A stretch of 64,000 bases of DNA, taken from Linum tenue. Its lineage: Eukaryota > Streptophyta > Magnoliopsida > Malpighiales > Linaceae. A program made the translations under genes and the position numbers. The notes below the pieces were generated by a model. The model searched no databases and was not told the origin of the DNA. It worked only from the letters and a program-made list of their open reading frames with translations. Every line of letters begins with the position of its first letter. Positions within the stretch are counted from its first letter, which is position 1. Positions 1 through 10,790 of this stretch are shown in pieces. Location: positions 32,786,168-32,850,167 of the forward strand of contig CAMGYJ010000006.1 in assembly GCA_946122785.1 (NCBI GenBank). The letters are read 5' to 3'.

Positions 1-2455
1 TTACACCATTAATCAAGCAGAACCTATTCCTCTGTTGATTAACCCAGATTGTCAGCAGCCCTTTTCCACCCTTACAAAAAGTACCGAGCTAAGATGAAGA
101 ACTTGTCCATATATAGCCATCATCCCATTCTTGACCGTTGTGCTTGAAATCAAACGCGATATTGAAAAGGTAGTTCTGAGCTGTCTCTGGCTGTCTTCTT
201 TCCTTCTTAAGAGCAACTCTGATTTGGTAACTTGTTCCTACACCTGTGCCCCGACCCCTATCCCGACCCCGATCCCAATCCCGATCCCACCCTTTTCGTG
301 TTTCTAGGTAAGGATCATGAACCCCTTCGCGATTTCTAAACTCGATTTATCGATAGTTTAATCCGAAGCTCGTATTTTATTAGTGGTGGCGTTTGAGGGT
401 TCGATCAAAGAGGAGATCAACGTCCCGGGTTATCCAACCTAGGCCTAGGCACGTTCTAGAGGTAAGGGAACTCGATCGCTTTGAGTTAGGTCGATTCATT
501 TGGGGATTTTTCGTGAGGGTGCAATTCTGAGGTTTTAGCAACATGCTTTACAGGCTTTTAGTGACAGATTTTGATTAGTCACTAAAGCTGGTGGGAATTT
601 CCAGAAATGTATTTTTGGATGTTTTAAATTGTTTTTAGCCTATGAAGGTTTTGTTCTGAATTTAACAATTTGATAAATTGAGCGACGTCTAGGAGATGGT
701 TGTAATTTAATTTGGGGATTTTTGAAGATGTATTTCTATTTTTAAATTTTTTTCGAATATTCGTTTTAATTAAATAAAAATGTTTCCGAGGCATTTTTAA
801 GGGTTTGATAATTTTCCAGGGTATAGGTGCTCATGGTTGACACGGGAAAATTATTGTCCAAAAGTATAAGAAGGTTCTAGTCAGGTGAAAAATTCGTCCA
901 AGATAAAAATAATTAAGAAAAATAGTCGATTTTGAAGGGATTAATTCTAGAAATTTTAATGGGGGGTTAAAGGACCTTTGGAGTGAGGTTTGAGGATGAG
1001 ACTTTGAGTAGAGGGCGTCTGAGTAGATAAAAAGGAGGCTTTTAAATTGAGAAAGGTTGTCTTAGAGTATGAACTTCTTATTAATAGGTGTCCTAGGATA
1101 ATCCGGCTAAGGAGGGAAAGAAGGCGAGAAAGTTAACAGCCGATCGAACTTCGTAGTCTCGCGTGATGAGGAGGTTCACACCGATTAGTAGGAGGGGAAG
1201 AGCCGCGTCTATTAGAGGCAGAAGGAAGGCCGAGAACGCGACATCGCTGATCGCAACTGGCGGGGGTAAAGCGATGGAGAGGCCCCGACCCTATCCTCAT
1301 AGAAGACACGGGGTGTCGGGAGTTCGAAGTTGGCTGCTGAATTGTGGCCCGAGGAGGGACCTTGAAGAGAATGGCGGCGGAGCTCCAATGGTTAGGGTCG
1401 TTGAAGAGAAAGATGATGAACTGATAGAGGAGGAGCCAAAAGAGGAAAACGCGCGGGGCTTGAGCGTGAGAATGCAGACATTGATGCGACTAAAGAGGTG
1501 AGTGTAAAGGGGGTAAAATCTTTGTCGTAGGTCTTTTAGTTTCCGCTTTTCGTTCAAGTTATTATTTAGTTAATTGTTCTAGTATGCGCGATATGTGTGT
1601 GAGGCATCCCACCGCCTGTAAGGGTGGAGACACGCGTTGTGCTATGTATGAATGTGTGTGATGTTGTATGGATTGATGGTATGAGGAACCCCCGGGCGGT
1701 TGGGCCACTACTGGACGCGGTAGATGGTCGGTTCACTGCTGGACGGCGAGACGTAACGCAGCAGTTGATCGAGTATGTTGGGGTCACTACTGGACGGCGA
1801 GACGTAACGCAGTGTCATTGCCGAGTTTGGGTATGCAACCGGACGGCGAGACGTAATGTGGTTGGCATACTAGGGTAGGATACCAGACGGCGAGACGTAA
1901 CACGGTGGTCCTAGTGGATTTGTGTTGAGATAAGGATAGAAGTCGAGAACTTTTATGAGTTAATGTTGAAATGAGTTTATAAGAATGGTTATTTAAAAGC
2001 AGAAAGCGAGAACGGCTTTCATGCTAGGAGGCATTCCCCTAATAATGTGTTTAGTAGGAAGTTTTCCTAGGGCAAAGACCTTAGGAAGTAACGACGAGAC
2101 TGACCCCTTCTCACTCACCAGGTTGCGGATAGTCTATTATAAGTGGATCACGAGAAGAAGCAGGGCGAGGCGAGCAGCAGCACCGGCGTCGACGGGATAT
2201 CGGAAAGCTCGTGAGGAGTCAAGTTAGATTAGTTATTTATTTTGTTTCATGGTTATTAGTATAAACTGGAGATTCTGTATTAAGTCGTTTTAAGTGTTTG
2301 AGATTGAGAATTTTGCCCAAGTGTTGGGGCTTTTCGTTAAAAATTCTTAAATGATGTCGGTTTGTTTATTTTAAAATGTGGTTGGCGTTGCTCCGGAGTA
2401 ATCGGGTTTTGGTTTGAGTTATGGTTTGGTTTTCTAAAAAGTTCGGGTTGTGTCA
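1..2455 (-). mobile_element. LTR-type retrotransposon fragment (probably Ty3-like), truncated by window edge
   Basis: On the minus strand the fragment begins TGACACAACCCG at 2455, exactly where a LINE reading frame is broken, so it looks like an LTR inserted into that LINE. It is a diverged relative of the plus-strand fragment at 9536-10782. Both share a block reading TTTACCCCCTTTACACTCACC in element sense (here about 1500-1520) and the same kind of hairpin array. No gag or pol motif is visible; frames at 1163-1501 and 2021-2227 resemble no family I know. The stretch at 244-290 has short CCGATCCC-type repeats. Ty3-like is inferred from the terminal sequence style only. The far end and the other target duplication lie outside the window. 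Confidence 0.6.
1735..1909 (-). repeat. Four-unit hairpin array with constant loop and changing stems
   Basis: Four units share the core GACGGCGAGACGTAAC, each bracketed by different complementary arms. Unit 1: ACTGCTG (1735-1741) with CAGCAGT (1759-1765) around a 17-nt loop. Unit 2: about 1783-1816, with CACT and AGTG arms. Unit 3: GTATGC-AACC (1831-1840) with GGTT-g-GCATAC (1860-1870). Unit 4: ACCA (1882-1885) with TGGT (1906-1909). A partial unit precedes at about 1705. The related LTR at 9536 has the same design. Function unknown. Confidence 0.85.
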
Positions 2456-3771
2456 ACCCATTGACTTCACTGCGAAAAGTAACTCCTCCGTCGCGAATTG
2501 AGCATCAACCGCCAGCCACTTATCCGTCGGGATGTCCCTGAACCCTGCAGGAATTTCCTTGATTTGACCTCTATCATCCGTATACAAGGCAGAGAAAAAA
2601 CGGCGGGCCATTTCCAGGAGGGTTGCCGGCTCGTTGATCCACTCTCCCTCACTATTTTTCAACACAATCACCCGATTTCGCAGCCGTCGATTCATTGTTC
2701 GTGCATGGGAATACTTAGTATTTCCGTCCCCTGAAATAATCCAGTCAAGTCTCAATTTTTGGCACCATAATAGCTCTTCGTGTAGGAGGACTTCTTCCAG
2801 CTCTTCACGAGCTTGCTGTAACATACTTTCTTGGGAGCCACCATTATGCCGTAGTTCCAACCTTTCTATTCTCGCAAGGAAGCCATTCTTCCTTTTAATA
2901 ATGTTTCCAAAGGTGTTCTTATTCCAGGCAGTGGCTTCCCTAATGAACTCCCTAATAGAGCTTAGCAAATTGAATCCCCTCCTCCATCCGCGATCCGCCA
3001 TGTCTTTGAATTCTTCGTGCGTTAGCCAAGCAGCCAGAAATTTAAACGGCTTCGGGCCTTCCGATTGAAAACTCAGATCTAGATCAATAAGAATAGGTCA
3101 GTGATCACTCTTAATCCTGGGGAGATGGCGAACAGAAGTGTTCGGGAACTGAGATGACCATAGCAAATTTATGAGACCACGATCCAATCTTTTTTTCATT
3201 CCATTCCAGAACTAGGTATAAGGTGGTCCTGCGAACCCCAAATCCACTAGACCAGCATCCATAACACAATTTTGAAAATCCCCTGTGCGGTTTGCATCAA
3301 AAGGGCCACCCCCAGCTTTTCTGAGTGATGCAAGATCGAATTGAAGTCCCCCGCCAAAAGCCAAGGCTTCTCCATTTCTTCTGCAATATTCCGAATTGAT
3401 TGCCATAACTCTCTTCTTTGAACCAACGCTGGATCAGCATACACCGCTGTAAGGAACCAAACATCACGACCGCTTTGAACCTGAACATGTAAAAACTGAC
3501 TTGATCTGTCCACCTCTGTCACTGTTATCAACGAGGGATCCCAAGCCATCCATATACCTCGAGCAAAGCCCACAGCATCCACTATAAGCCATTTATCAAA
3601 ACCCAACATTTTCACAACTTCTTCTGCTCTATCTCCACTAATCCGCGGTTCCACTATGATAGCGATATCCGGATGATGCGTACGACTATATTCTTTGAAC
3701 ACTCGAAGGAAACGATTGCTTCCTGCACCCCAACAATTCCATGTGAAGACTTTTAACATCGTAATAGACAT
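2456..3771 (-). pseudogene. LINE (plant L1-type) ORF2, endonuclease half, broken
   Basis: ORF2 of a plant L1-type LINE encodes an AP-like endonuclease and a reverse transcriptase for target-primed retrotransposition. The frame from 3771 opens with the endonuclease signature KVFTWNCWGAG, then the metal-site glutamate context IIVEPRISG and LLAGDFNSIL. A frameshift near 3300 moves it to the frame read at 3212-3406. After a stop near 3211 come RLDRGL and IKSDHWPILI (endonuclease C-terminus). The linker at 2453-3001 has WIISGDGNTKYSHA, the usual segment before RT. The frame stops right after AAG TCA ATG GGT, where the next TGA is the first three bases of the inserted LTR. RT and RNase H are missing and probably lie left of the window. 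Confidence 0.88.
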
Positions 3772-3801
3772 GGGGATAGTAGAATGAGCTAAACGCTCGG
3801 C

Positions 3802-5558
3802 TTACACATTTTTAGGAGAGGCCCCTACATGGGACTTCCCCAAAAGCTTCACTGGGTTTGTCACCTTCGATTTTCCCAAAGGTTTTGATACCGCCTGTCC
3901 CTCTTGGCCACCAACCGGTCTATGCAACTCATCTGGCGGCTTCTTTAGTCGGTTGGTTAGAGCTGCAGCCATTTTCATGACTACGGTATCCTTCACTGTC
4001 GTTTGGGTAGAGAATCCCCCCTGAGCTTTATTAGTTGATTCGAGTTGCTTCCCACGCTCCGCTTCTTGGACTATGGTGGATAGCACCGTTTGAAAGCCCT
4101 CAGCACCTTTGTCCGTTATCTTCGAAACCAGGGTACATTGTTGCATGGCAGGCTTGGTCACATGCTCCTGTTCACGAGGCAAACTCCCCCTATGATTCTT
4201 CTTGCTAGCCTTGCCTCCTCCTTTCCTATGTGAGAAAAAGGCGAAGTCGGGCGGGGCATAGTAATGTTATCCAGTTCCTCTACCCCCATCACCGTATCCT
4301 GCTCCTTGCCGCTATGAGTTTCTTCCTCCCTTTGAAGCACACTAAAGCGTGATCCAGGTTCAGTTTTCTTCTCAGCTGCCGAGGATGTCCTCGCAGCTCT
4401 TCCTTCCCCTGTCTGGTGTCCAATCTGGCCCCTATGCGGTCTTGGCTTTCTTTTAGCAATCCATTCACCATACAACATTTTGGGATCTTTTGCAACCTGG
4501 CTCTCGCGCATCTCCATGACTTCCGGCTCAGCACTCTGTTTTGGTTCAACACAAGCACATCGAGTATGCTCAGTATACATCCCGCAGTTAAGGCAGATTT
4601 TTTCTAAACCTTCATATTGAATAAAGTACTTGCTCCCCTTAATTCTAAATTGCGACAACAATGGTTTGGTAAGGTCGACTTGGACACACACCCTAGCATA
4701 ATTTCTTCTTGCTCCCGTCTTGGTCGCATGATCTATACAGACAGGTTTCCCTATGCGAGCTCCAATCTTCATGACTGCATCCGGGTGGAAGTAGTGAATT
4801 GGAATATCGAGGAGCATGGCCCAAACCAGCGTCGAGGAGATCTGATGGCTGTACGCATTAAATTCCGGGGACCAGGGATGGACCGTCAGGTAATTGTCTC
4901 CCACCATCCATGCTCCACCCGTAATTGCTCTCTCATAGTCAATGTCGTTCGTGAAACGAACCAGGAAATAACCATTCTTCACAGATGTGACCTGAATAGC
5001 ACCTGCCTTAGCCCAGATAATCGTCAACCTTTTGTGGATAAGGGTGTATGACACGGATCTCCCCATCACTTTAACCACGAGAGCAGATCGCCATTCCCGC
5101 CTGTAGATCCTTTCCTAATCTGTCGTGAAATGAATCAGAGGGCAGGTGGGGTCTATTTCGTCGTCTGAACCCTCGCCTCGACCCTCAGCTCGCATGGCTT
5201 CAGCAACGTCTTCAGAATCCGGTTCTACAACGTACCACGTATCCGCATGGAGCACTTCTCCGAAAAGGCGGCGCGCAGCGCTAGCTCCCTCCCCCCACAC
5301 AGAGGGCCTCGGACTTGCTTGGGCTGACTTCTATCCAGTCCCGTTCATTGATGCATCTAACATCTCTTCTTTCGTATCTTGCAAAGGTAGGTTTATCGCT
5401 GTTGATTTAGCTCTCTTCTTGGTATGTTTGGTTTCACGGTCGCCCTTAGGGTTCGGTGACGAAGATTGAGGTGGAGGTTTGCATTGTCCGGTTACCGTAT
5501 CAGCTGCAAGAGGATCTTCAGCCTCTCCTGATGCCAGCAGTACTGTTACCGCCGGCAT
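3802..5558 (-). pseudogene. LINE ORF1 protein (DUF4283 plus zinc knuckle), broken
   Basis: ORF1 of plant LINEs is an RNA-binding protein. The likely original start is ATG at 5558 (MPAVTVLL), preceded by a short leader to about 5620. The frame shifts near 5300 and again near 5100, and is then open from 5078 to 4158 (306 codons). That part has the DUF4283 fold (FLVRFTNDIDYERAITGGAW, VWAMLLDIPIHYFHPDAVMKI) and a zinc knuckle, CLNCGMYTEHTRCAC. A further frameshift near 4170 leads to the lysine-rich C-terminus at 3802-4182. ORF1 and ORF2 are about 30 bp apart in the usual order, so this is one element of about 3.2 kb here, 5'-complete but lacking its 3' half. Confidence 0.87.
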
Positions 5559-5639
5559 GGGAGCCGAGACAAATCTAGGGAAAACGATCGCTTTAGGGTT
5601 TCACACCTCCTAAGAATTAGCTCTCAATTTTTAGTTGAA

Positions 5640-6431
5640 TAGATACTATTGCTTTGCTTAATGGGAAATTTATTTTGATGATGTGAGTTATTATAATACC
5701 ACGTTTAATTTATTAATTAAAAATATACATTTTTTATTTTTTATTATAATATTTCATGTGAGCAGTCGAGTCATCCTTGACTGTATTTTCTGTTAACTTA
5801 TAATAAAAAACTTAACTGTTGCTATTCAAATGAATGATATCGAAAGTTTCATAGTATAAATGAAACTTTTGTTGAAGGTTGATATTTTTAGTAGTATTAG
5901 TTATTTTAATTAAATGGACATAGTTTGTGTATGAATTTACACATACAAACAAACAAATTAAACTTATTTGTGAAATTTAAACAGTTTAGATATTAAAATA
6001 TCAAAAGGCACAAATTATTTAGATACAAAGAAATATAATTTTCCATCAGCATTTATGGGAATATTATATGCAAAAAGTTAAATTTATGTATTAAATATTT
6101 ATTAACTTTATATATCAAAATGTAATTTTCATATGAGTAGGTACTAAATCAATGAATTGAAAATCCTACTCAACTCAAATAAATTGGTATGCGTATAAAC
6201 CATCAAACTCTTCTCATTTACATTGTATTTGAGTTGAAAGAGTCTTTCAAGTTTGAGTTACAGGAACAAGGTTAGAAATCGAATATGCGATCAGTTTGTG
6301 AATTATTGTCTAATATGGTATAATTGCACTAGTCGGATTTTTTTTATTTATGAATTATTCACATAAAATTTTAATTAAATTTCATTTTTTTAAAAGAACA
6401 CCCCTATAAAAAATTCCTGGATTCGCCACTG
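5640..6431 (+). mobile_element. hAT transposon remnant, 3' end
   Basis: The tract ends CTGGATTCGCCACTG at 6431, the usual right end of plant hAT elements with CAGTGGCGGA-type termini. Just inside, 6225-6300 reads as a decayed hAT dimerisation motif. With one frameshift corrected it gives VERVF, then SYRNKVRNRICDQF and VNYCLI. The same motif is at 11190-11275 and 35925-36020. No left terminus is visible, so the start is approximate. The rest is AT-rich with no open frame of note. Confidence 0.6.
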
Positions 6432-6971
6432 CCAACAAGCATGTTCACTACTCGTCTTACTTTGAATCAATGAGTCTAAGGTATATCACTTGGTCTAGAG
6501 TGGCTAGAATAGTGACTATGAAGGATGTGATAGTCAATTAGATATAATCACCACTTTATATGTTTGAATGTTATGTGGTTTGATTAATTCTTGGATTTCT
6601 AATTACGTAAAAGAGTATCACCTTTTCAAAGTTTTTTCCCATAGGGTGAACAGTATCTTCTACAAAAATGCAAAAAACCTACCTATCAAAACATGGTTGT
6701 ATCTTGAGAAATTCACCATGTTTTGCTCAAATATAAAGTGTGAGGTAAGCTCAACGTGTGGGACATCTTGTCATTGCAAAAAATCAGGTTTTGAAAGAGA
6801 TACTATTGGTTGTTCAGTGGAAATGTTCAAAGCTATTTTGTCTCTAGTAATAGTAAAAGTATCACTCGTTGAACTGATAAGCCAGCTTGAGGATGTGTTT
6901 TTAAGGGCACGGACAAAGCTTCTGAGATCCATTAATTTCATTGACCCTCCAAATGAATTGAGGTATATGAG
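6432..6971 (+). other. Unassigned tract with one 159-codon open frame
   Basis: A frame runs 6568-7047, but its last part (after about 6970) lies in the terminal repeats of the next hAT element, so it is probably not a real gene. The segment 6568-6970 encodes a cysteine-containing stretch (SSTCGTSCHCKKSG) that I do not recognise. It may be decayed transposon sequence. Confidence 0.4.
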
Positions 6972-8310
6972 TAGGGATGGCAATGGGCCGGGTTGGGTTT
7001 TTTCAAACCCAAACCCATGGGTATATCCACCAAAAAAACCAGAGTAAAACCTATTGGGTTTGAAAAACTCAAACCCAACCCAATGGGTATCCGCGGGTTT
7101 ATGGATACCCATGGATTTTGTGGTAAAAAAATGTACAATAACAAGTTTCTGTCAAAATAAAAGTCTAACATCATTCTTCCCATACAAATTATCTAAACAA
7201 AAATCACCAATCTAGAGCATACAAGCAAACCAAAAAAGTATTCATGCAAATTTCTCAACATTAAAGATAAACATCAATAAACAATATGATTAATTGAAAG
7301 TTTCTTCTTCCTTGTCAACTAAGCTTCTTCCTCCTTGTCAACTAAACTTCTTTGCTCTCCACTCTGTAATATCAACTTTGTTCTATACAATTAGGAAGAA
7401 CAAATTAGACATGTCTCCACAAACCTAAGGAAGATTAGTTGCTTAATGAAGATATTTTCTTATAATATTAAATATATCGGTAACACATGAAGCAGAATCT
7501 GGATCTTGGTCATCTTTAATGGTGGCATAAGTCATGAGTCTATCAATTGTTTCCAAGTCATCTGCAAATAGAATAGCAAGTGAAGTGAGTAAATAATGAT
7601 AGCCAACAATATCATAACACAACAAGTGTTAAAGTTCCTATATGAAATCAAACAATGAAAGGTTATCAAGCTACTTGGAATAGATGAATTGAGCAACCGA
7701 TTTTGAGCACACAGCAGAACCTCAACAGTTTTTGGGAGAAGTCTGCTACGACTAGGGTTAACTAGTCTTCCTCCAACACTAAAGGTAGACTCAGAAGCCA
7801 CAGTAGTCACTAGAATTGCAAGTATGTCACTAGCAACCAATGCTAAAGTCGAATACTTTGACTCATTTGCCTTCCACCACAATAAAATGTCAAATCCAGT
7901 TGTCTTAGTCAAGACTTTCTCCTTTAGATAGCTATCCAACTCAATTTCTACATCTACACTACAAGTACTCAACAATGCCACTTACCTATCATATGCTGTC
8001 ATTCTTCCCCCACCTTGACTAATCGTGCTCCCATCATGAGGCAAATTTCCATCTTATTCACATCATAGGGTTAGGAATTAGTATGATGGAATGGCCAAAT
8101 GAGAAGTGGGTAAGGAATTTGTGGTTGGGGACGGGTACGAGTTGGAGCAGGTTGGATATAGTTGAACCCTAACCCAACCAGCTAAACAACAAATGAGTTT
8201 AAACCCGAACCCGACCCATAATCCGTTAGTGCATGTCTTTTCCACATTGACCGGGTTGGGCGGATAGGGTACTCGTGGGTTCGGGCTCTTGGTCAACTAA
8301 TAAGGGTATA
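6972..8310 (-). mobile_element. hAT element (RICESLEEPER-like), degraded
   Basis: The left end reads TAGGGATGGCAATGGGCCGG at 6972, the same terminal start (TAGGGATGGCAAT) as the MITE at 35313. It is followed by subterminal AAACCCAAACCC and GGGTTTGAAAA repeats. Transposase sequence on the minus strand is at 7532-7981. The right side near 8160-8290 repeats the GGGTT/AACCC theme but has no clean TAGGGATGG terminus or matching 8-bp duplication, so the right limit is approximate. Confidence 0.62.
7532..7981 (-). pseudogene. hAT transposase C-terminal dimerisation domain, fragment
   Basis: A 149-codon open frame encodes the end of a hAT transposase of the zinc-finger BED RICESLEEPER/DAYSLEEPER kind. 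The diagnostic run is ALVASDILAILVTTVASEST, then FSVGGRLVNPSRSRLLPKTV and LLCAQNRLL, the hAT C-terminal dimerisation region. The N-terminal BED finger and most of the catalytic core are absent. After the motif the frame degenerates into hydrophobic low-complexity sequence. Confidence 0.8.
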
Positions 8311-8540
8311 ATGCTCTAGTAAAACTCCCTACATAAGAAAAGGAAAAAAAAATAGCGATGAGATAATCAGAAAAAAAAAGTGTTGGCATGTTGAGGCATA
8401 AGTGCTTAAAGGGTATGTCAAGTGTTGGTAGAAGCATTCACGAGCTAAAACCGCATTCAAAAAGTTTCACCCTATATATATATATTTTTTTTTTTTGGAT
8501 TCTAATGCATGGTTAGTGATTTAAATTGGATTGCATGATG

Positions 8541-8766
8541 TTTTTTTTCTCGGTAAGTTGGAAGTTTTATTGAAGCTCTCTGGATCAACGATCAAGCATC
8601 CGAAAAACAAGACAAAAAGAGTTTGTCAATAGAGAAAACACAGCCTGGTTTTCTCACAACAGTGACCGAAAATCACTAACACTAGTAAGATCCCTACAAA
8701 AAGCTCTATTACCCATAGCTACAAGCTGAACTTCCTCACGCGATTGCCGAAGTAGCACATGCCAAT
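8541..8766 (-). mobile_element. 5'-truncated LINE 3' end with target-site duplication
   Basis: Read on the minus strand this 226-bp insert ends in AATAAAACTTCCAACTTACC, GAG and a run of A (8541-8548 as T on plus), the usual tail of plant LINEs. It is flanked by the 11-bp direct repeat ATTGCATGATG at 8530-8540 and 8767-8777, consistent with target-primed insertion. It carries no intact frame. Confidence 0.75.
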
Positions 8767-8777
8767 ATTGCATGATG

Positions 8778-9535
8778 TTATTGCATGTTGATGTGGTTAG
8801 GATTCTCTTGTGCTATAGATGTTATCACTCCGATATTTAATAAATTTTCTCCTTCTATCAATGCATCTTTAGTATATTTCATATGAATTTCGTAACTATT
8901 TGAATTATGTGCTTAAGATAGACCGTGAGTGTGAATTTTGAAATTCATTTTATGCTCATTTCAAATATACTAAAGATGTTATCACTCTCATATTGATACA
9001 TCCTTCTATCAATGCATCTGGGTTGTGAAGTAGGCTTATCATTGATCGAGGTCAAAACGAGTCATGTCAACACCAACCGCCTCTAGCCAAATTTCAATAT
9101 TTCATATAAATTTTGCTTGTGGTCCAAGTAATTCAACCCAGGAAGAAAAGAAGCAGTGGTGGGTACGGCCATTGTGCTGCTGCCAATAGTCCAAGTTTTA
9201 AAAGCTTCTGGAAGGCCCTTTTTTCATCTCCAAGTCAGAGAATTAGAGTCCAGGTTTGATAATGAAGGTTTTAGCCAATTTAATGAGAGGAAAAGACCAT
9301 AACCCTCCTTTTGTAACTAGTATAAATAGGTTTCTAGACCTCGGCTATTAAACATACTTTTACACTGACAAACGGTCGAAGTTTGCCATAATTCAGAGAG
9401 ATGATGCTACCACCCTCGTTTGTGGTGATCTCATCTCCACTTCGAATGGCTAACTAAGCCTATATTGTATGGGAAGTGGAGGTTTATGATGATATACCAT
9501 GTATATCATTGGGTTAGTTCTTCTAGCCTCGATGA
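8778..9535. other. Non-coding tract with local direct and inverted repeats
   Basis: No gene is seen. CCTTCTATCAATGCATCT occurs at about 8851 and 9002, and GATGTTATCACTC at about 8818 and 8966. ATCTTTAGTATATTTCATAT (about 8867) is inverted relative to AATATACTAAAGAT (about 8966), giving a possible stem-loop. Origin unknown. Confidence 0.5.
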
Positions 9536-10782
9536 TGTAACACCCTAACCCGGCCGGGTACTACTTTTACTAAAATGCCCTTGAAAAATAAAATACTCAA
9601 ATCTTAAATTGAAGCAGGAAAAATTTTCATAAATAAAATACTGAAAACACACACTTGTAGTTCAAAGCAACGCCCTAACACATGGACAAACTCAATACTT
9701 AAAATCTCAAAATGATCTCCAGACTATGCTCATAATCATAAATGTAAATAACTAATAATCTCTAATGTTGTTGCTACTGAAAACCTTGACTAAGCATCCT
9801 CCGTGACGCATATATTGCCCTCCTCTAGCTGGCTTCCCTCGAACTCGCTGCTCACTAACTGCTCCTCTAGCTCCTCCTCTAGCTCTTCAAACTGGTGAGT
9901 GAGATGGGGTCAGTCTACGCCCTTACGTTTATTACTTTTAATACTTGAGCACTTTGCTTAAAACACTTACTTAAACTTATGGAAGTTGTTTGTACTTCCG
10001 CCTTTTAAACTTTAACTCTTAAAAACATATTAGTTCTTCCTTTATCTTATTGTTGGGGCCCCTACCTCGACTTAGCTGGCGCCACTAGCATTAATTACTT
10101 TCTTACTTCTTATACATGACTACCCCCACAATGGGGTGCCCCTCAAATAGGTTTGACCACCACGGAACGAATCACCATCCGGTGTCAAACTACGTTGTGA
10201 CTGCCGCGGAACGTATCACCATCCGGTAGCACACCTAAACCTAGACAATGGAAACCATAAAACTCATCACTGTCCGGCTCCACGCTTGACCAACTACCAC
10301 GGAACGTATCACCATCCAGTAGTGATCAACTACCGCGGAACTTATCACCGTCCGGTAGGAATCCATCTAGCTAGTGGCTAGCTAGATGAGGTTAACTTAT
10401 TCTTACTTATGACTTTCTCTTGCTCTTATCACTTTAACTTAACCGTCAAACGAAACGTAAAAGCTTTAATTAAGTACTCAAAGTTCATAAACATATACTT
10501 CAAGCTATGAATCAAAAGAACACACATCATCAGCCATAAACATAAACAAGCACACAATTTCACATAACACAACTTATTAAACACGTAAGGCAAATACTTG
10601 AAAAATATGTAAGACGTAGAATTTACCCCCTTTACACTCACCTTAGTACTCCGTTGATGAACCTCAATCATCGTTAAGATGGATTGCCCCTGTTGTCTCC
10701 TCTTATTGGATTACCATTCCATTTTCATTCCTACTGCCGTAGCTAACCCAACCAAAACACCCCTCAATTCAATAAAGTCGCC
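9536..10782 (+). mobile_element. LTR-type retrotransposon fragment (same group as 1-2455)
   Basis: It starts TGTAACACCCTAACCCGGCC at 9536, a common start of plant Ty3-type LTRs. It contains the hairpin array at 10155-10358 and the block AATTTACCCCCTTTACACTC at about 10621, which also occurs in the minus-strand copy at 1-2455. No protein motif is visible; the small frame at 10429-10671 (minus) looks accidental. The right limit is set by the hAT element that follows and its target duplication, so this copy may be truncated. Confidence 0.6.
10155..10358 (+). repeat. Hairpin array, second copy of the constant-loop design
   Basis: Units share the core CGGAACGTATCACCATCC or close variants. Unit i has GACCACC with GGTGTC (10155-10186). 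Unit ii has GTGACTGCCG with CGGTAGCAC (10197-10232). A decayed unit lies at about 10245-10283. Unit iv has ACTAC with GTAGT (10293-10323). Unit v has a perfect CTACCG with CGGTAG (10330-10335 and 10353-10358) around a 17-nt loop. The core aligns with the reverse complement of the 1735-1909 core (CGTTACGTCTCGCCGTCC). Confidence 0.85.
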
Positions 10783-10790
10783 ACCATACC

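Noticed and set aside
1163..1501. 112-codon open frame, Arg-rich
   Set aside because: It lies inside LTR-type DNA, overlaps an opposite-strand frame, and shows no family motif. Probably chance.
2498..5051. Plus-strand frames opposite the LINE (for example 2634-3068 and 4617-5051)
   Set aside because: They are antisense shadows of the LINE ORF1 and ORF2 reading frames, which carry the real motifs.
10155..10358. CRISPR-like array (regular repeats with variable spacers)
   Set aside because: This is a plant nuclear locus. Repeats are imperfect, arms are complementary within units, and the setting is an LTR. No cas genes.
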